A stretch of 64,000 bases of DNA from Mesorhizobium australicum (GTDB lineage: Bacteria > Pseudomonadota > Alphaproteobacteria > Rhizobiales > Rhizobiaceae). Numbering within the stretch: the stretch's first letter is position 1; each line of letters begins with the position of its first letter. The position numbers and the translations under genes were made by a program. Location of the stretch: assembly GCF_900177325.1 (NCBI RefSeq), contig NZ_FXBL01000002.1:124001-188000 (forward strand), given 5' to 3'. Of this stretch, positions 18,660-27,379 are shown piece by piece. The notes under the pieces are model-generated. The model saw only the letters and a list, made by a program, of their open reading frames with translations. It had not been told where the DNA came from and ran no database searches.

Positions 18660-19520
18660 TACCTGTTGGGCAGCACCCGCCCGCGGCATGAACATCCAGC
18701 CTCGGATCGAGTTTCCAGAATACATAACCTAGCCAAATCCGTTAGGTCGCTTGGCCGAGAGCCGAATGTTATCTCAACGTGAAAATTAATGCTCTGCTCG
18801 ATCAGTAAGTAGTACGGCAATTCCACGCGGATAACCAAGATCGGAAAAATCTCTCGCCACTCTCGCATGTCCGGCCCAATCATGTTCCGCCTCAAAGCGA
18901 GCAGACCCACGCAGTCCTGTCGGCAGCAATTTCATTTTCAAGTATCTTAGCAACCATATGATGATTACAGGGAAAAATCGTCTAATCAAGGATGTTTATT
19001 ATACCATTATGACGAGAGTCACTGTTGAAACCACTCGTCAGCAGTTTGAAGCGTGAATACCGCTTTCGTAAAAGGAGAGGATGTCGCTGCTAACGAACTG
19101 AAGGTCTGAGTTGCCAAAATGACCTGACAGCTGACGATCGGCGTGCTACAGGAAAGCGATTGATCGATTCATTTTCGGCAAGCCGCGGCCTAGTCGGGAA
19201 GCCTCCAAACCCTAAAAATTCAGGAGCTGATGTGTATCGTTGCCGGGTTAAGAGGAGGAAGGATTCTGGAACATCGCTTGAAACAGAATGCTGTGAAAGA
19301 CGTCAAGCTCAAAGCGCAGGTTCGACAATCCTCATATCGCTGTAGCCGGTGCCATTGAATCGACGCTTCAATCGGATATCATTACATTCAATTACTACCT
19401 ATTCCACATTACATAGTTCTTGCTGACACAATTGGCGTAGCCGTTAATTGGTTGTCAACAAAATCCATGAGCGGCGCGCCAATGATTCAATGTTACTTGA
19501 TGTGAGAGGAAGGGATTGAA
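18660..19520. other. Long intergenic region, possible decayed small gene
   Basis: On the minus strand, fragments in two frames (18786-18935 from MKLLPTGLRGSARFEAEHDW, and 18659-18800 with HVEITFGSRPSDLTDLARL) read as one protein-like sequence with a frameshift, possibly a dead gene, family not recognised. The right part holds the formamidase promoter region and a small stem (ATTGAA-N7-TTCAAT, 19354-19372). Confidence 0.35.
19420..19448 (+). promoter_or_regulatory. Possible promoter of the formamidase gene
   Basis: TTGCTG, 17 bases, GTTAAT. Moderate match to the vegetative consensus, about 70 bases before the start. No alternative is better in this stretch. Confidence 0.3.
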
Positions 19521-20528
19521 ATGAGCGGTCTTGGTGGGCTTAATAAATCTCCGAATGGTGTCGTGCTTGGCCTTGTACAGCTTCAGTTACCGAATGTAGC
19601 AACAAAGGAGGATCTTAACGCACAGACTGACAAGATCGTTAGCATGGTTAAGAAGGCACGCAACAATATGCCATCGATGGATTTGGTTGTGTTTCCTGAA
19701 TATTCGCTACATGGCGCATCAATGGATACCAATCCTGAAATTATGTGCTCGCTTGATGGACCAGAGGTAGCAGCCTTCAAAAGGGCTTGCCTCGACAACA
19801 AGATTTGGGGATGTTTCTCCATTATGGAGATGAACCCGGACGGTAATCCATACAATTCGGGGATTATCATCGATGATAGAGGTAAGATTCAGCTCTATTA
19901 TCGCAAGATGCATCCATGGGTTCCCGTGGAGCCATGGGAGCCAGGTAACATTGGAATCCCGATTTGCGACGGACCAAATGGCAGCAAACTTGCTCTTATC
20001 ATTTGCCATGATGGTATGTTCCCTGAAATGGCTCGAGAATCTGCGTATAAGGGGGCGAATATCATCTTGCGTACCGCTGGATATACCGCTCCAATCCGAC
20101 ACGCTTGGCATATAACCAATCAAGCCAATGCCTTTTGTAATCTCGCTTATACAGCCAGTGTTTGCATGGCAGGTACTGATGGCACCTTCAATTCAATGGG
20201 TGAAGGAATGATTGTTAATTTTGACGGTCAACCGATCGTGACTGGCAATGGCATACCAGATGAAATTATTACGGCCGAAGTGCGCCCCGATCTATGCGAC
20301 GAGGCTCGACGCCTATGGGGTGTAGAGAACAACATCTATCAATTTGGTCACCGCGGATTTGTAGCGGTGAAGGACGGTGCGCAGGATTGTCCGTACACGT
20401 ATATGCGTGATTTGATTGAGGGCCGTTACGCTCTTCAGTGGGAGAGCGCGGTTGTGGTCACAGATGGTACCGGTTGCGGTTTCGCGCTTCCTAACCGCCG
20501 CTATGAGTCCGCCCGAAAGCAGCCGTGA
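19521..20528 (+). CDS. amiF: Formamidase (nitrilase superfamily)
   Basis: 335 residues, the size of Helicobacter AmiF (about 334). Hydrolyses formamide to formate and ammonia in the cytoplasm. Catalytic triad by pattern: E60 in VVFPEYSLHG, K129 in LYYRKMHPW and C162 in LIICHDGMFPE. The stretch HPWVPVEPWEPG and the C-terminal GRYALQWES are characteristic of AmiF/AmiE rather than general nitrilases. AGAGGAAGG precedes the ATG. It stands alone, upstream of the folate genes: its product formate is the substrate of the Fhs ligase encoded at 22323. AmiF was chosen over AmiE (acetamidase) because of length and overall resemblance; substrate range is not proven. Confidence 0.87.
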   Translation: MSGLGGLNKSPNGVVLGLVQLQLPNVATKEDLNAQTDKIVSMVKKARNNMPSMDLVVFPEYSLHGASMDTNPEIMCSLDGPEVAAFKRACLDNKIWGCFSIMEMNPDGNPYNSGIIIDDRGKIQLYYRKMHPWVPVEPWEPGNIGIPICDGPNGSKLALIICHDGMFPEMARESAYKGANIILRTAGYTAPIRHAWHITNQANAFCNLAYTASVCMAGTDGTFNSMGEGMIVNFDGQPIVTGNGIPDEIITAEVRPDLCDEARRLWGVENNIYQFGHRGFVAVKDGAQDCPYTYMRDLIEGRYALQWESAVVVTDGTGCGFALPNRRYESARKQP

Positions 20529-20774
20529 CAGGAAAAGTGTTACCTCATAGACGTCTGAACAAACTTATTGAGCGGTGGATATGACGAATGTATTGCGTCC
20601 CTTGATCCTTCCGCGTGGCACATTTGCTAGATAGCTACCAGACACGTAGGTCAAATTCGGGGCCGAAATCGTCGAAATAAGACACAATCAAGAACCAACA
20701 TAAAACATATAATGAGTTCAATTGGCTGGAAAATGTGCTTTCCGGACTCTGTCAGCGCTCCCTGAGAAATACCT
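20529..20774. other. Spacer between formamidase and the folate block
   Basis: No gene or clear terminator identified. It ends at the promoter described next. Confidence 0.4.
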
Positions 20775-20803
20775 TGACAACAATCGAATAAAGAAAATAA
20801 GAC
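20775..20803 (+). promoter_or_regulatory. Strong vegetative-type promoter for the gcvT-like gene
   Basis: Perfect -35 TTGACA at 20775-20780, 17-base spacer, -10 ATAAGA at 20798-20803. Predicted transcription start near 20810, immediately before the first hairpin of the leader. Confidence 0.6.
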
Positions 20804-20809
20804 AACTGG

Positions 20810-20890
20810 TGTGCAGCGGGTAAGCTGCATGGAATTGGGGTATTTGAGGCCCCCGACGGGCGCGGAAGCGCTGTCGGGGGTTTTTGTTTT
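20810..20890 (+). promoter_or_regulatory. Structured leader, candidate folate-type riboswitch/attenuator
   Basis: Hairpin 1: TGCAGC (20813-20818), loop GGGTAA, GCTGCA (20825-20830). Then GGGG (20838-20841) can pair with CCCC (20851-20854). The same C run is the 5' arm of the terminator at 20851-20881, so the two structures exclude each other. A ligand that holds the GGGG/CCCC helix would prevent termination, or the reverse if it favours the other fold. The downstream gene product uses tetrahydrofolate, and alphaproteobacteria have a class of small folate riboswitches (THF-II); membership was not verified. Confidence 0.5.
20851..20889 (+). terminator. Intrinsic terminator inside the gcvT leader
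   Basis: CCCCCGAC (20851-20858) pairs with GTCGGGGG (20874-20881). An inner GCGC/GCGC stem is capped by a GGAA tetraloop, and TTTTTGTTT follows directly. Located about 26 bases before the start codon, hence an attenuator rather than the end of an upstream gene. Confidence 0.75.
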
Positions 20891-20914
20891 GCGGACCAGG
20901 AGGAGAAACCCGCT

Positions 20915-22021
20915 ATGAAAAAGACTCCATTTTACGACAGTGGCCTTGAATATGGGGCCAAAATGGTTGAGCTCTTTGGCTACTACCTGCCTTGGGAATA
21001 CGGCGCCGGACACACGAAAGAGCATTTGGGAACGAGAGAGGGTGTGTCCGTATGCGATCTCGATTACATGGCCGAGTTCGTTATCGAAGGGCCGGACGCG
21101 CTTGGCTTCATCCAGATGCTCGCAACCAACGATTTCTCCAAGAAGACCGTTGGCTCGGTGCAGTACACAGCCATGTGTGACGAGAACGGCCTGATGATCG
21201 ACGATTGCACTATCTGGTGCATGGCCCAGAACAAGTACATGATCATCAGTGGCTCTGAGGACGACTATGAATGGGTGTCGAAACAGGCCAAGAGCTATAA
21301 TGTTACGGTAACCAATGTCACCGACGAGCATACGACGCTTGCCGTGCAAGGGCCGATGGCCAATCGTGTGCTCCAGCAGTTGACGGACATCGATTTGTCG
21401 ACGCTTGGCTACTATCGTTTCCGGCCGGCGAAAATCTCGGGCATCGAATGCTTGGTTGCGCGCATGGGTTACACGGGTGAGGCGGGCTTCGAACTCCATT
21501 TTGCATCGAAAGATGGGGCGACCATCTGGAATCTGGTCATGAATGCCGGCAAGCAGCATAATATAGTTCCATGTGCTCAGGCCGCACTGGAGAGCTTGCG
21601 TCAGGAGGCCGGATATCTCCTGGTGGGAAAAGATCACGATCGCAAAACCAATCCTTTCGAAGCTGGCATCGGGTTCACCGTGAAGTTCTCCAAAGAAGAC
21701 TTCATCGGAAAAGCCGCCTTGCAGAAAATCGCGCGCGAGGGAGTAAAGCGGCGGATGGTTTGGCTTGATATCCCGTCCGGTGACGTGGCTGAGACGGGAG
21801 ACAAGATCTTCGTCGGTGATGTTGAGGTCGGTGCTGTAACCAGTGGATCGTTTTCACCCACCAGAAAGCGAGGAACTGCCATGGCCTACATCAATCCGCG
21901 CCATGCGGTTCCCAGCCTGGATGTGCAAATCGCGCTTGCAAACGGCAAGAAGGCTTCCGCGAAGCTGTCCGTGATGCCGTTGTATGATCCCGGTGATACC
22001 CGCACGAAGAGCTTTGCGTAA
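20915..22021 (+). CDS. GcvT-like tetrahydrofolate-dependent aminomethyl/methyl transferase
   Basis: 368 residues in the GcvT/DmdA superfamily. It removes a one-carbon group from a substrate and passes it to tetrahydrofolate. Visible family parts: LGTREGVSVCDLDYMAEF, VQYTAMCDENGLMIDD, MGYTGEAGFELHF (glycine-rich folate-pocket segment), AALESLRQEAGY and the C-terminal barrel with VGAVTSGSFSPTRKRGTAMAYI. AGGAGGAG gives a strong ribosome site before the ATG. No gcvH or gcvP is nearby, so it is probably not part of a glycine cleavage system and the donor is unknown (for instance an N-methyl or S-methyl compound). Transcription is probably controlled by the attenuator-like leader. Confidence 0.8.
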   Translation: MKKTPFYDSGLEYGAKMVELFGYYLPWEYGAGHTKEHLGTREGVSVCDLDYMAEFVIEGPDALGFIQMLATNDFSKKTVGSVQYTAMCDENGLMIDDCTIWCMAQNKYMIISGSEDDYEWVSKQAKSYNVTVTNVTDEHTTLAVQGPMANRVLQQLTDIDLSTLGYYRFRPAKISGIECLVARMGYTGEAGFELHFASKDGATIWNLVMNAGKQHNIVPCAQAALESLRQEAGYLLVGKDHDRKTNPFEAGIGFTVKFSKEDFIGKAALQKIAREGVKRRMVWLDIPSGDVAETGDKIFVGDVEVGAVTSGSFSPTRKRGTAMAYINPRHAVPSLDVQIALANGKKASAKLSVMPLYDPGDTRTKSFA

Positions 22022-22030
22022 CTTGTCTGA

Positions 22031-22068
22031 TGCTGAAATCTTCCTCTTTCGAGAGGGGGATTTCAGCA
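22031..22068 (+). terminator. Long hairpin after the gcvT-like gene
   Basis: GCTGAAATC (22032-22040) pairs with GATTTCAGC (22059-22067), with an inner CCTCT-TTCG-AGAGG stem. No T run follows, so it may be a mRNA-stabilising hairpin or a weak terminator. Confidence 0.5.
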
Positions 22069-22180
22069 AGGGTGATGACTGCAATCCTTGTGGAAGTCTC
22101 GCTGGCAGACATTGTCGAGCCTATAAGTTTTTATTTCGCCCCTGGTGACTTTGTGAACTGATCCATTCAGGCTTAGATTC

Positions 22181-22230
22181 GCCGGGATAAGTGTTGCGGT
22201 TTGCACGTAGTTGTGGAGCCATATCCCGGC
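22181..22230 (+). promoter_or_regulatory. Structured leader before fhs
   Basis: A perfect 9-bp stem, GCCGGGATA (22181-22189) with TATCCCGGC (22222-22230), encloses about 32 bases that can themselves fold (GTG...CAC). A second hairpin (TCCCG-CGCCG-CGGGA) follows about 20 bases later. It resembles an aptamer closed by P1, but no known class was matched. Confidence 0.4.
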
Positions 22231-22322
22231 TTGCTCCGCTTCCCGCGCCGCGGGACGGAAGGCACCTCGTTTCTAGTAAGACCATAGCCCTTCAAATCCA
22301 CAATCAGCCGAGGAAGAATCCC

Positions 22323-24002
22323 ATGGCGGAAGTAAAGAGCGACATCTCGATAGCGCGCGCAGCGAAGAAGAAGCCGATCCAGGAGGTTGGCGCGAAGATC
22401 GGCATTCCGAGCGAGCATTTGCTGCCTTACGGGCATGACAAGGCCAAGGTCTCGGCCGACTTCATCAAGTCGGTGCAGAAGAACAAGGACGGCAAGCTGA
22501 TCCTTGTGACGGCGATCAACCCGACGCCGGCTGGCGAAGGCAAGACGACGACGACGGTTGGCCTGGGCGACGGCTTGAACCGCATCGGCAAGAAGGCGGT
22601 GATCTGCATCCGCGAGGCCTCGCTCGGTCCGAACTTCGGCATGAAGGGCGGCGCTGCCGGCGGCGGCTATGCCCAGGTCGTGCCGATGGACGACATGAAC
22701 CTGCACTTCACCGGCGACTTCCACGCCATCACCAGTGCGCACAACCTTCTGTCGGCGCTGCTCGACAACCACATCTACTGGGGTAACGAGCTCGGCATCG
22801 ACACCCGCCGCGTGGTGTGGCGCCGCGTCATGGACATGAACGACCGCGCGCTGCGCGAGATCGTGGTGTCGCTGGGCGGCGTTGCCAACGGCTATCCGCG
22901 CGAGGCCGGCTTCGACATCACCGTTGCTTCGGAAGTCATGGCGATCCTGTGCCTTGCCAAGGACCTGAAGGACCTCGAAAAGCGCCTCGGCGACATCATC
23001 GTTGCCTACAAGCGCGACAAGAGCCCGGTGTTTGCGCGTGAACTGAAGGCGCACCGCGCCATGGCGGTTCTCCTGAAGGACGCCATCCAGCCGAACCTTG
23101 TGCAGACGCTGGAGAACAACCCGGCCTTCGTGCATGGCGGCCCGTTCGCCAACATCGCCCACGGCTGCAACTCGGTGATGGCCACCACCACCGCCTTGAA
23201 GCTCGGCGAATATGTCGTGACCGAGGCCGGCTTCGGCGCTGATCTCGGCGCGGAAAAATTCTTCGACATCAAGTGCCGCAAGGCTGGCCTGAAGCCTGCC
23301 GCCGCCGTCATCGTGGCCACCGTGCGCGCCATGAAGATGAATGGCGGGGTGAAGAAGGAGGACCTCGGGCCTGAGAATGTCGAGGCGGTGAAGAAGGGCT
23401 GCCCCAACCTTGGCCGCCACATCGAGAACGTGCACCAGTTCGGGGTTCCGGTGGTGGTTGCGATCAACCACTTCTATTCCGACACCGATGCCGAGATCGC
23501 GGCGCTGAAGGCCTATGTCAAGGAGCAGGGTGCGGAAGCGATCCTGTGCAAGCACTGGGCGCATGGCTCGGCCGGCATCGAGGAGCTTGCGAAGAAGGTG
23601 GTCGAGATCGCCGAGGGCGGGGCCTCGCAGTTCGCGCCGCTCTATGGCGACGACCTTGGCCTGTTCGACAAGATCGACACCATCGTCAAGCGCATCTACC
23701 GCGGTTCGGAGGCGATTGCCGACAAGTCGATCCGCGACCAGCTGCACCAGTGGGAGAAGCAGGGCTACGGCAATCTTCCGGTGTGCATGGCCAAGACGCA
23801 GTATTCGTTCTCGACCGATCCGAACCTGCGCGGTGCGCCGACCGGCCACACCGTTCCGGTGCGCGAGGTTCGCCTTGCCGCCGGCGCCGGCTTCGTCGTC
23901 GCCATCTGCGGCGAGATCATGACCATGCCGGGCCTGCCCTCCAAGCCGTCGTCCGAGAACATCCATCTCGACGACAATGGCGACATCGAAGGCCTGAGCT
24001 GA
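22323..24002 (+). CDS. fhs: Formate-tetrahydrofolate ligase
   Basis: 559 residues. ATP-dependent joining of formate to tetrahydrofolate, giving 10-formyl-THF, in the cytoplasm. The P-loop region [51 protein letters not shown] and C-terminal [10 protein letters not shown] are family hallmarks. Start ATG 22323 ([18 protein letters not shown]) was chosen over the longer open frame because the homology begins here. folD follows after 26 bases. Codon use is visibly GC-rich compared with the amide genes around it, suggesting a different origin within the island. Linked in function to the formamidase, which makes formate. Confidence 0.93.
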   Translation: MAEVKSDISIARAAKKKPIQEVGAKIGIPSEHLLPYGHDKAKVSADFIKSVQKNKDGKLILVTAINPTPAGEGKTTTTVGLGDGLNRIGKKAVICIREASLGPNFGMKGGAAGGGYAQVVPMDDMNLHFTGDFHAITSAHNLLSALLDNHIYWGNELGIDTRRVVWRRVMDMNDRALREIVVSLGGVANGYPREAGFDITVASEVMAILCLAKDLKDLEKRLGDIIVAYKRDKSPVFARELKAHRAMAVLLKDAIQPNLVQTLENNPAFVHGGPFANIAHGCNSVMATTTALKLGEYVVTEAGFGADLGAEKFFDIKCRKAGLKPAAAVIVATVRAMKMNGGVKKEDLGPENVEAVKKGCPNLGRHIENVHQFGVPVVVAINHFYSDTDAEIAALKAYVKEQGAEAILCKHWAHGSAGIEELAKKVVEIAEGGASQFAPLYGDDLGLFDKIDTIVKRIYRGSEAIADKSIRDQLHQWEKQGYGNLPVCMAKTQYSFSTDPNLRGAPTGHTVPVREVRLAAGAGFVVAICGEIMTMPGLPSKPSSENIHLDDNGDIEGLS

Positions 24003-24028
24003 CAACGGGAAAGCGAGGAAATTTGCCC

Positions 24029-24928
24029 ATGGCTTCTGTAATAGACGGCAAGGTTGTAGCGGCGGATGTGGTTGCCAAGGTTAAGGCTGAGGCGGACAAG
24101 CTTATCGCCGAGACGGGCGTTGTGCCCGGCATTGCGGTGGTCATCGTCGGCCATGATCCTGCCAGCCAGGTCTATGTCGCGTCGAAGGGCAAGAAGGCCA
24201 AGGAATGCGGCTTCAACTCGATCGAACATGCGCTGCCGGCTGAAACCAGCGAGGAAGAGCTGGTGGCGGTGGTCGAGAAGCTGAATGCCGATCCGGCCAT
24301 CCACGGCATCCTCGTGCAGTTGCCGCTGCCGGGCCACATCGATTCCGGCCGCATCATCCAGACGATCGCGCCGGAAAAGGACGTCGACGGCTTCCACTTC
24401 ATCAATGTCGGCAAGCTCGGCACCGGCGAACTGGACACCGCCTTCGTGCCGTGCACGCCGGCCGGCTCGATGCTTTTGATCGAACGCGCGCTTGGCCGCG
24501 ATCTGTCGGGGCTGAGCGCGGTCGTGGTCGGCCGCTCCAACATAGTCGGCAAGCCGATGGCCAATCTGTTGCTCAACGCCAATGCCACGGTGACGATCGC
24601 GCACAGCCGCACCAAGGATCTGCCAGGCCTGTGCCGCAGCGCCGATATCCTGGTTGCCGCCGTTGGTCGTCCCGAGATGATCAAGGGCGACTGGGTCAAG
24701 CCAGGCGCCACTGTCATCGACGTCGGTATCAACCGCTTGCCGGCGGACGCCAACGGCAAAGCGCGGCTTGTCGGCGACGTTGCCTATGACGAGGCCGCGA
24801 CCAATGCCGGTTCGATCACCCCGGTGCCGGGCGGCGTCGGTCCTATGACCATCGCACTCCTGATGGCCAACACCGTCATCTCCGCTTCCCGCGCCGCGGG
24901 GCGGGCCTTATCTCTTGGCGATAGCTGA
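24029..24928 (+). CDS. folD: Methylene-THF dehydrogenase/methenyl-THF cyclohydrolase
   Basis: 299 residues. Interconverts 5,10-methylene-, methenyl- and 10-formyl-THF. Conserved blocks: [13 protein letters not shown] (the Lys region of the active site), [50 protein letters not shown] (NADP pocket) and [16 protein letters not shown]. Together with Fhs and the GcvT-like protein it makes a complete one-carbon set able to run in either direction. Confidence 0.93.
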   Translation: MASVIDGKVVAADVVAKVKAEADKLIAETGVVPGIAVVIVGHDPASQVYVASKGKKAKECGFNSIEHALPAETSEEELVAVVEKLNADPAIHGILVQLPLPGHIDSGRIIQTIAPEKDVDGFHFINVGKLGTGELDTAFVPCTPAGSMLLIERALGRDLSGLSAVVVGRSNIVGKPMANLLLNANATVTIAHSRTKDLPGLCRSADILVAAVGRPEMIKGDWVKPGATVIDVGINRLPADANGKARLVGDVAYDEAATNAGSITPVPGGVGPMTIALLMANTVISASRAAGRALSLGDS

Positions 24929-24942
24929 CGTCGATTAAGGCA

Positions 24943-25575
24943 ATGCAGCCACAAGTGGCGCAGTTTCCACGAATTCGTCTGGTGCTCGTCGAACGCAATC
25001 AGTTGGTGCTATCGGCATTGCAGCACATATTCGCTCACGATGACCGGTTCGAACTGACTGGTCACGTAGAAAGCGGCCAAGCCTTTCTCGAAATGATCGA
25101 AATCAATCGGGCGAATTTCGATATTGCCATTATCAGCTCCAAATTAGCTGACATGAACGCTGCAAAACTGCTGACGGAACTGCGACACCGGGAGGTTGGG
25201 ATACGCATCGTCATTTTCTCAAACGACATCGGAATCCTCAAGCAGTGCTTGCATCTCGGCGCCCACGGCTTCTGTTACCAGTTCGATGATCCTGCAGTAC
25301 TGCTAGATACGTTGATCGCAGTGGCTCACGGCCATCTTTGTATCCCGCACACCGACATGGCCAAAATCCATGAAACACCGTTATCAACATTGACGCCGCG
25401 TGAAATTGAACTGCTCGGCGTTCTGGCGAACGGATGGACCAACCTACAAATCGCAACCAGAATGGGTATCTCCGAGAACACGGTCAAATACCATTTAAGG
25501 AATCTCTATGACAAAATCGGCGTCCATAACCGGGCCGCCGCAGTTGCCTTATTCTTTGCTGGTATCCAACGTTAA
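24943..25575 (+). CDS. LuxR/NarL-family regulator with degenerate receiver
   Basis: 210 residues: receiver-like domain 11-125 and a LuxR helix-turn-helix at about 147-208 (LTPREIELLGVLANGWTNLQIA, then GISENTVKYHLRNLYDKIGV). In the receiver the phospho-acceptor position is S65 (DIAIISSKL where LLD-R-M is usual) and the acidic pair near the N-terminus reads VERN, so phosphorylation is unlikely. The HTH is intact. It is 14 bases after folD and upstream of the urtA leader. A truncated relative with matching downstream noncoding sequence is at 60621. It may regulate the amide operon or the folate genes by ligand or protein binding. Confidence 0.82.
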   Translation: MQPQVAQFPRIRLVLVERNQLVLSALQHIFAHDDRFELTGHVESGQAFLEMIEINRANFDIAIISSKLADMNAAKLLTELRHREVGIRIVIFSNDIGILKQCLHLGAHGFCYQFDDPAVLLDTLIAVAHGHLCIPHTDMAKIHETPLSTLTPREIELLGVLANGWTNLQIATRMGISENTVKYHLRNLYDKIGVHNRAAAVALFFAGIQR

Positions 25576-25810
25576 TAGAATGATGCCGTGAGTGCTAGAG
25601 CGTTAAGGGATGCTTCGTGCGCGAGATTGGTGTCCAGAGCTCAGGCGTTGGCGATTCTTAACGGCTCAAGACAGGTCAGAACAAAAAGACAGCGCTGAGA
25701 AAGCAGGACCACCCATCATTCCTGCCGGCGTGCGAATGAGGGGACTCTGCTAATCATGTTTGCGTCACGATGGTTCGGTAAATTTTAGCGTCTTAAAAGA
25801 TATGTTTATT
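25576..25810. other. Spacer downstream of luxR-like gene
   Basis: No gene. About 170 bases of it (to GTGCGAATGAGGGG near 25742) are recognisably similar to 60775-60894, which shows that a larger luxR region was duplicated. Confidence 0.5.
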
Positions 25811-26028
25811 GTTGACGCCGTTTTAGATGTGTGCGAACTTTTCTAGAGTAGCGGGTTAGCTGCTCTTATTTCTGTGCCAAGCGTAACTCCCGGATATGGT
25901 TCCGGCTAGTACGTTAATGTGGCACGCTACATTCTCAAAAGCTGAAGCATCATTTCACTGTCGACGACGGCGGCTATTCCTATTCGGTCTTAGCCTCGGA
26001 GGAAGTGAGAACCATAAAGGGGAAAGCA
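25811..26028 (+). promoter_or_regulatory. urtA1 leader: TTGACG box and two conserved hairpins
   Basis: Homologous to the leader at 51228-51442. TTGACG at 25812-25817. Hairpin 1: 25845-25866, AGAGTAGC, loop GGGTTA, GCTGCTCT. Hairpin 2: about 25887-25911, ACT-C-CCGGA, loop TATGGT, TCCGG-CT-AGT. Pairs differ from the second copy by compensating changes. AAAGGGGA is the ribosome site for ATG 26029. The leader precedes an operon that also encodes the RNA-binding antiterminator AmiR. Confidence 0.55.
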
Positions 26029-26073
26029 ATGAGAATATCACTAAAGAGAGTTCTGTTTTTGTTTGCCGCGACT

Positions 26074-27379
26074 GGACGCCTCGAACTACCCGGATTTCGG
26101 CGCTGGTAGGACGGAGATGAGGTCTGGCGCGGCCTGATGCGCGGCGATTGCTTCGGTTTTGGTCTTTAGGCCGGCGCAGGGCGCCGATTTTGGCGTTGCG
26201 ACGGCGGTTTTCGCCGCTCACGCGGTCATGCGGACGCAGTTCGCCCCTCGTGCCAGACGAAGCGGGTGAGATTGTAGGCGAGATTGGCCATGCCGATCTT
26301 GGTTCTGGCGCGGGCGATACCGATGGTGCGGACGAACAGGCCCATCCTGGACTTCTGCTGGGCGAAGACGTGCTCGACGAATGCGCGGGTTTTCGATCTC
26401 CGACCATTGGCCCGCGACGTCGCCTCGCTCATCGGCCGACCTTTCGGCTTCTTCTGATGAATGTCGGAAACGTAGCCGTTCTTCTCCAGCCACTCCTCGT
26501 TCTTCTTCGAGCGATAAGCCGTGTCGGCCCAGACCGTCGAACTGGTGTTGTTCTTGTCGAGCACATTGCGGAGCTGGGCGCCGTCATAGGCCGCCGCGCT
26601 GGTGACATTCCAGCCACGGATGAGGCCGTGCCGGCGATCGATCGAGGCATGGTTCTTGTAACCGAAGGCGGGAATGGCGATGTCGCGCGGTTGCGGCTTT
26701 CCATCCTCGGCCGCCTTGGCCTTCGAGAACTTCACCGTCCAACGCGCATCGCGATCCTTCTGGCGCAGCTTCGCGGGCTTGTCTTTCCACTCGTCCGGTA
26801 TCTTGCCCGCTTTGATGTCGGCCTTCTCGGCATCGGTGTTTCGCTGCTTCGGCGCCGCCACGATGGTGGCGTCGACAATCTGACCGCCCATGGCAAGATA
26901 GCCGGCCCTGGTGAGGTGCTTGTCGAAACGGGCGAACAGGTTCTCCACCGCGCGGGCTTGTGTGAGATGCTCGCGGAACAGCCAGATCGTCTTGGCATCA
27001 GGCACGCGATCGCCCAGCCCCAACCCGAGAAAACGCATGAACGAGAGCCGATCCTGGATCTGGAATTCGGCCTGATCATCCGACAGACTGTAAAGCGCCT
27101 GCAACACCATGATCTTGAACATCAGCACCGCATCGTAGGGCGGCCTGCCGCCCTTGGCGCCGTCGGAGCGTTTCAGCGCCTTGGCCAACGGCTTTCGGAA
27201 AACCTCCCATGGCACCACCGCGTTCAGCTTTTCCAGAGGATCGCCCGCCTCGCTCAGTCGAGCATACCGCTCGTCAATGTCCCAAAACCCGGCCTGTCCC
27301 CGCATCCATCCCCTCCCGGCAAATCACCGGGGCAGTGAATCATCCCGAGCCGTCAATGGCGAGGTTTTTCGAGGCGTCC
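26074..27379 (-). mobile_element. IS5-family element, copy 1
   Basis: 1306 bp with terminal GGACGCCTCGAA / TTCGAGGCGTCC inverted repeats and a GACT target duplication (26070-26073, 27380-27383). It looks identical to copy 2 (48793-50098), so both are recent. Confidence 0.93.
26226..27305 (-). CDS. IS5 transposase (copy 1)
   Basis: 359 residues. DDE transposase: QIVDATIVAAPKQRN (first Asp), VWADTAYRSKK (second Asp), SKTRAFVEHVFAQQKSRMGL (Glu). Complete and apparently functional. The long open frame on the opposite strand is a shadow caused by GC-rich codons. Confidence 0.92.
   Translation of the reverse strand: MRGQAGFWDIDERYARLSEAGDPLEKLNAVVPWEVFRKPLAKALKRSDGAKGGRPPYDAVLMFKIMVLQALYSLSDDQAEFQIQDRLSFMRFLGLGLGDRVPDAKTIWLFREHLTQARAVENLFARFDKHLTRAGYLAMGGQIVDATIVAAPKQRNTDAEKADIKAGKIPDEWKDKPAKLRQKDRDARWTVKFSKAKAAEDGKPQPRDIAIPAFGYKNHASIDRRHGLIRGWNVTSAAAYDGAQLRNVLDKNNTSSTVWADTAYRSKKNEEWLEKNGYVSDIHQKKPKGRPMSEATSRANGRRSKTRAFVEHVFAQQKSRMGLFVRTIGIARARTKIGMANLAYNLTRFVWHEGRTASA

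Noticed and set aside
22191-22322. N-terminal extension of Fhs
   Set aside because: Sequence is leader-like with strong stems; family homology begins at ATG 22323.
22173-24005. 610-codon open frame opposite fhs
   Set aside because: Antisense shadow of a GC-rich gene, with no family features.
25919-25935. TGGCAC-N5-ATTC in the urtA leader as a sigma-54 promoter
   Set aside because: The -12 half lacks the required GC, the second copy lacks the -24 match, and it lies downstream of the conserved hairpins.
26148-27338. 396-codon open frame opposite the IS5 transposase
   Set aside because: Antisense shadow; identical in both IS5 copies.
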